Part shown: one piece after another, positions 8,505 to 12,222 of the stretch
Layout: each line of letters begins with the position of its first letter
How positions within the stretch are numbered: position 1 is the stretch's first letter
Assembly: GCA_019633425.1 (NCBI GenBank)
Contig: WSUB01000410.1
Coordinates: 1-12,222, forward strand
DNA: 12,222 bases
Source of the DNA: Tulasnella sp. 424
Lineage: Eukaryota; Basidiomycota; Agaricomycetes; Cantharellales; Tulasnellaceae
Direction: 5' to 3'
Program-made: the position numbers and the translations under genes
The notes under the pieces: model-generated
What the model was told of the DNA's origin: nothing
The model's input: only the letters and a program-made list of their open reading frames with translations
Databases searched by the model: none

Positions 8505-8834
8505 ATGTTCGATCTCCCTCTCGTTGACATGCGCGCCCATTTCATTGCTTGGACTACTGAAAATTTCACTCGACTTCCGGGACGCGTCCACGATGCTAGT
8601 ACGAAGGAAAGCGACATTACTGAACGGCGAGAGCGGGCCGCAGCATCGCTTTCAATGCTAGCGATGATTAGACTGGGAGCTATTTGTAAGTGTTCTCAGC
8701 CGTTCGCTTCAGTGCTTCGCTCCCAACCTCGATACATTTCGTTAGGCGGGTCGCTCCCGCCGAAATCCAGCACTACTTCCCCGCTGGTGTTCAACAATCT
8801 CAATAGGCCCGGCACAACTTCCTCCACCATCTGA
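8505..8834 (+). CDS. Small hypothetical protein, 109 residues unspliced or 89 spliced
   Basis: An ATG frame begins MFDLPLVDMRAHFIAW and includes the charged stretch ASTKESDITERRERAAA before LSMLAMIRLGAI. A very good intron, 8686-8745 (GTAAGT..GTTAG, 60 nt), sits inside the ORF. Removing it gives GAI-C-GSLPPKSSTTSPLVF and the same TGA at 8832-8834, so both forms stay in frame. A typical splice donor within the frame supports a real transcript. I recognise no domain, and the segment before the intron could also be a remnant of a larger gene. Confidence 0.35.
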   Translation: MFDLPLVDMRAHFIAWTTENFTRLPGRVHDASTKESDITERRERAAASLSMLAMIRLGAICKCSQPFASVLRSQPRYISLGGSLPPKSSTTSPLVFNNLNRPGTTSSTI

Positions 8835-9105
8835 GGCGCTTAGTTATGCTGGCTGGTTAGTGTCTATACGTCTCGGGGAACCGTGTCGATTCCCTTGCCA
8901 TATGTGAAATCCTGAAGAGGATGCAGTAGGGAAAACCATAGTTTTAATTGTAGCAACGTGTAGCTACTGACCGTACGATTCCAACGGTAGTTTTATCTAA
9001 GCGATTGGTGCTCTTCTTCATGAGATATGGGGGAGACAAGATTGACGTCCTCCCCATTTTTGTAAGGGAGACGCCGTTACCCTCGGTTTCGTCACATCAG
9101 TAACT
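8835..9105. other. Intergenic stretch without a recognisable gene
   Basis: Mixed, mildly AT-rich sequence. Near its right end (9020-9061) an ATG opens MRYGGDKIDVLPIF and runs directly into a GTAAGG donor at 9062. This could be a first exon of the multi-exon locus that follows. No acceptor can be assigned with certainty, because the next segment is full of YAG-containing repeats. Confidence 0.25.
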
Positions 9106-9551
9106 GGCGTCCCCTTTGCTTTCAATAGCGTCCCCTCACCCACTAGCGTCCCCTCACCTACTAGCGTCCCCACTACCCCCAATAGCGTCCCCCGTCTTCT
9201 CCTCACCTTCCGTCGTCGACACCTATCCATCAGCGTCCCTCCAATGAACCGTCCCTTCGTCGTCCCCCGACACCGCCAGCACACACGCGCCGATTAGCGT
9301 CCCCTCACATAACCCAACTCCCGTTCCGTCAGCGTCCCCTTACTTCCTTATCCAGCCTCTCACTCTTTCCCCAATGTCCCATTAGCGTCCCCGTCTTCCT
9401 GCTCACCAACGTCACCGAACAACCTTTGACATCTCAAGCCCCCCAAACAAAACCCTTTGTTCGCCGTTACCCGCCCCGTCAGCGTCCCCACTCGATAAAG
9501 ACCTTCACCGGCGCCGCATCCGTCAACACCACTCAACAAATTGGCGTCCCC
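9106..9551. repeat. Degenerate interspersed minisatellite based on AGCGTCCCC
   Basis: AGCGTCCCC occurs exactly at 9127, 9145, 9163, 9184, 9296, 9331, 9384 and 9481. Variants are GGCGTCCCC at 9106 and 9543 and AGCGTCCCT at 9232. The first five copies are spaced 21, 18, 18 and 21 bp and sit in an 18-bp unit TAGCGTCCCCTCACCYAC; the spacing then becomes irregular. The minus strand of this part would read as a repeated GTLVGE-like peptide, but no gene is supported there. Isolated shorter copies (AGCGTCC) recur at 10608 and 11147 beside introns. Confidence 0.7.
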
Positions 9552-11268
9552 CGCCCTCCGACATCTTCGCTGACGTCACATCATCTCTTTTTCAACGCGC
9601 CCACTCTTCCGGAACCTGTGCCCGTCGCCGCCCTGTCACTACACCTTCGCCGATCCATCGACAAACTCCAACAAGGACCGTCCTCCTCGTCGCACGGCCT
9701 GTCTTAAGCGCACCTAGACCTTCGAAGTCCCCAATATCGACAACCGCCATCAGCAACCCCAGCGCACCGAGAAAACTTATTCAACAGGAGTTATTCTCAG
9801 CGGCTCCGATATCACCTCAAGCTGAACCGCCTGAAATTCACCTGAAGCGCCCCGACCGAACCAAACCGCTTCCACCGCACATAACGATAAACACCCCCAA
9901 TGCTTTCAATGCCGCCGTCGAGGACACCGATGATAACCCTGTGTCATGAATAGGTGCGCTCAGCTCAATAATTTGCTACGAAATTACTTACTTGACTTCC
10001 GAGTGTCCCAGCCCTGTTGGCCTTGAACATCCGGTACCTCCCACACGCCCAGCCACATCACCTTCACTATCGGAGGGACTATATACAAGGAAAAGTTAGT
10101 TTCTTCAACATCTGATGTTCGTTTTTCTCACTAACTTACATATTTGCATTCAAACGACGGGCTAGCGGTATCCATTGGTCTTTGCAGCTCCCAACAACAC
10201 GAGCCTTTCTCCCCCCGGCTCCGTCGTCGACGCCCTTCCAACACGTAATACGTTATACAGGGTAAGGATCTACGGCATGTTCTGGCTTTTCTCTTTAACT
10301 CTAAACACCACCTGACTTGCTTGTACTTTGATTAGAACCCCCTCCTGTTGCACGCACGACTCTCCCCCGAGACGATGCTAACCCAAGCGTCTAACGGCGC
10401 GTCTCGCATCACCGTGAGGAGCTACGCAGAGTAGTAAGTAAGTGTTTTATGCATCTCATTCTTCATTCTATTACTCACCTATGGGGCCTTTAGAGCCTTG
10501 TGACGTACGCATCCACGACCTCCACGCACGCCGCAAGCGTATGACCGATCCCAAGGCGAGAATCGACAGCTTCTCCGAGCCATTAGGAGCTAATGAAAGT
10601 ACACGTCAGCGTCCTTATTCTTTGTTTCCGAATTGCATATCTTACTTTTGGTCCTTGATTAGAACCTCCGACAAGCGGCTCACGACTTCCACCACCACAC
10701 GAACATCACCAGGGCGCACCGTGGCGCCTTTGCCGCATAGAAGGAGCTAAATATCATGTTGTGTGAATGATCTACTCCGACAACTTCTGAACCTTTGTTA
10801 ATTATCTAGCTCCGCTAGCGTCGGTGGAGCGTACGACCCCAATAACTCCTTCGTCATGCCTTCACGAGCTTTGAGCAATAACAGGTAAGCCAATAACGCG
10901 CTTTTTATTTGCATTTCACCACTTACATTTATCCTTGGAATTAGACTCACCTCCGCCGCTCTGCACAACAACCTCGGCCCCACGAACACTGCAGCAAGAC
11001 CACGACCTTCCCACCTTCGTGAGACCATGGCCCATGTGTCCAACGACATCTTTACGAGGTTATGGGGAGCTGGGAAAGGTTACCTTGTAAGTGTTATCTG
11101 TTGTTTAATTGTGTTTCTCCCTTGAACAACTTCCGCCGTCGTCGCCAGCGTCCAAAATTCCACCACGGCACACGCCAATGCTGCCATCGACGACCCATGA
11201 GAGCGTTCTGGGACATTCCAAGCAAGTTTAAACGGCGTCTTCCTAGGGGTTTCCTACTCAATACCTGA
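9386..11268 (+). CDS. Unrecognised multi-exon gene or decayed copy, C-rich exons with T-rich introns
   Basis: Open blocks join in phase across good introns. (a) 9386-9940, 185 codons with no ATG, ending DTDDNP. (b) 10004-10094 (PVPPTRPATSPSLSEGLYTR). (c) 10188-10261 (NNTSLSPPGSVVDALPTRNT). (d) From 10336 (NPLLLHARLSPETMLTQASN), reaching TAG at 10432 unless spliced at GTGAGG 10414. (e) About 10496-10604 (VRIHDLHARRKRMTDPKARI), or starting at ATG 10481. (f) From 10663 (PPTSGSRLPPPHEHHQGAPW), with TGA at 10764 unless spliced at GTGGCG. (g) 10810-10884 (GGAYDPNNSFVMPSRALSNN). (h) 10945-11086 (ETMAHVSNDIFTRLWGAGKG). (i) 11149-11268. Best introns: 10262-10335, 10605-10662, 10885-10944, 11087-11148. 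The junctions after d and f, and the start, are unresolved, so it may be more than one gene or a pseudogene. Low G content makes open frames common here, so block (a) is weak while (c)-(d) and (g)-(h) are stronger. No domain recognised; the product would be Pro/Ser/Thr-rich and basic. Confidence 0.4.
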
Positions 11269-11676
11269 CCTTTCATTACACCTACCTCGGAGCGCCAACA
11301 GCCACCGCAGCAACTCTGTGTTCGGATCATTCTCAGCCCAACGGTGCCATAGGGGTGCCTCTAGAGCGTACTAAACCTAACCTAATCTCATCATCAAGCC
11401 CGGCGCTTTCACAACAGGGGTGCACATAACCTGCATCGCCTTCATCCCTAAAGCTCTGCAGGCATTGCAGCACTGCGAATTTATTCCATGACCTCCATGA
11501 CCTTAACTCGGACCGGATTTATACTACATACCACCAAAGCTACCGACTCGCCCTGCTACTCGACCTCTCCTCTCAACAAAGCCAGGACTACCTTATCTGC
11601 CACGCCCAACTTTGTTGTAGTTGTGATTATTAAATTTTTCAACACCCACTTTACCCCATAAAAGCAAGTCCGAAGT

Positions 11677-11697
11677 CACTTCCACGACGTGAAAGTG
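11677..11697. repeat. 21-bp near-perfect palindrome
   Basis: CACTTCCACG and CGTGAAAGTG flank a central A, and the arms pair at nine of ten positions. An overlapping longer-range pair, ACCCACTTT (11644-11652) with AAAGTGGGG (11692-11700), matches at eight of nine. It could be a binding site for a dimeric regulator or part of a small inverted-repeat element; there is no gene start close enough to decide. Confidence 0.45.
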
Positions 11698-12087
11698 GGG
11701 TCGTTGCCAAGTAAGTGGGAGGAGTCGGGTGGGGTTGGCTAGACACTGGGAGGCGTCATTCCGCATGGGCAAGACAGCTCGTCCATCTCCCCTGTCCCCT
11801 TGGTCACCTCGATGATCTTTCGGAGCTCTCCTCTACCTCACGACAAAGTCGGAGAATCTCTCGAGCCTTTCCCTTATTTGCCTCAATGCCTTCGACGGGT
11901 CATTTGCTTCTTCTAGAAGGCAAACGCTACTGCGCTGTCAGTGGTAGATCTATAGGGACCTTTGCAAAGTTGCCTTAGGTTAGGGTGCCCTAGGATAGAC
12001 CCTGAAAGGTGGTACTGCGTATACTCTCCAGTCTGGGAAGTGATGTCGCATTCATTTCACCAGTCCACTGTTGCCCCCATTGATTAT

Positions 12088-12137
12088 AAGGGGCTGGGGG
12101 AGTAAGGTCAACTTCCATGACTCCCCTGACCCCCTTT
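12088..12137. repeat. Imperfect hairpin followed by a T run
   Basis: AAGGGGCTGGGGGAGT (12088-12103) and ACTCCCCTGACCCCCTTT (12120-12137) form an imperfect inverted repeat around a 16-nt loop, and a run of T follows. A competing stem pairs GCCCC at 12073 with GGGGC ending at 12094. It resembles the end of a small inverted-repeat element; a bacterial-type terminator role is not expected in this genome. Confidence 0.45.
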
Positions 12138-12222
12138 TTTATTACCTAGTCAAATAGAGCTAATTTGTACGATTAGAATGGTGGTACTCTCATGGTGGGG
12201 CGAGCAAAACTGAGGGAGAAAA

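Larger units (their letters stand above)
11269..12222. other. Right-end stretch without a convincing gene
   Basis: Frames are short. One plus frame of 87 codons (11715-11978) has no ATG start and is not accepted. The stretch holds several small inverted repeats, listed separately, and a perfect 10-bp inverted pair CCTAACCTAA (11376-11385) / TTAGGTTAGG (11975-11984). It could be the flank or remnant of a non-autonomous mobile element, but no transposase sequence or target-site duplication was seen. Confidence 0.35.

Noticed and set aside
9018..9284. Minus-strand ORF with repeated GTLVGE hexapeptides
   Set aside because: It is the direct translation of the 18-bp minisatellite, has no supporting flanking exon, and its repeat period of 18 bp keeps any frame open.
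9426..9707. Plus ORF of 93 codons starting with TTG
   Set aside because: It has no ATG and overlaps another open frame of the same C-rich stretch; base composition alone can explain it.
10798..11049. Minus ORF over the right-hand exon chain
   Set aside because: It lies opposite plus-strand blocks that join in phase across consensus introns, so it is taken as a shadow.
11370..11390. Telomere-like CCTAA repeats
   Set aside because: Only two imperfect units are present; fungal telomere tracts have many exact units, so this is not a chromosome end.
11715..11978. Plus ORF of 87 codons
   Set aside because: It starts at GTG, has no splice context and no protein-like pattern beyond composition.
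1..12222. tRNA, rRNA, CRISPR arrays, prokaryotic operons or phage genes
   Set aside because: No cloverleaf with a TTCRANNC arm, no spaced direct repeats of CRISPR type and no Shine-Dalgarno-led gene runs were seen; the intron-rich structure is eukaryotic.

Overview
The window reads as compact fungal nuclear DNA, most likely from a basidiomycete. The genes are broken by many short introns, mostly 44-80 nt, with GT..AG ends and CTNAC/CTAAT-like branch points. There are no operons or Shine-Dalgarno sites. Intergenic gaps are small, one gene encodes a small secreted Cys-containing protein, and two long Ser/Pro-rich nuclear-type proteins are present. The species cannot be named from the sequence alone. 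All spliced models below were assembled by eye from reading frame, splice consensus and, for one gene, family similarity.

Layout. Positions 1-600: a minus-strand coding remnant running off the left edge, with an in-frame stop. Positions 664-867: a short plus-strand exon-like frame. Positions 760-2130 (+): a Nudix hydrolase of the coenzyme A diphosphatase (Pcd1/NUDT7/NUDT8) type. It has six or seven exons and its C-terminus reads SKL, a canonical peroxisomal signal. A GTAAGC splice donor overlaps the codons of that signal. Convergent with it, 2416-3150 (-) is a four-exon gene for a 186-residue secreted protein with a TATA box upstream. Positions 3882-6100 (-) and 6238-8344 (+) form a head-to-head pair separated by 137 bp. 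They encode 680- and 642-residue Ser/Pro-rich proteins with basic nuclear-localisation-type clusters; the first also has N-terminal coiled coil. I do not recognise either family.

From 8345 to the right edge the sequence changes character. A small ORF (8505-8834) contains a 60-nt in-frame intron. It is followed by a degenerate minisatellite built on AGCGTCCCC (9106-9551) inside a strongly C-rich strand. Then comes a chain of C-rich exon-like blocks alternating with T-rich introns (about 9386-11268), which looks like an unrecognised, rapidly changing multi-exon gene or its decayed copy. The last kilobase has no convincing gene and contains several small inverted repeats.

The genes do not form a recognisable pathway or cluster. 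The most interesting points are the SKL/splice-donor overlap in the Nudix gene, and the repeat-associated multi-exon locus with duplicated intron-exon junctions.
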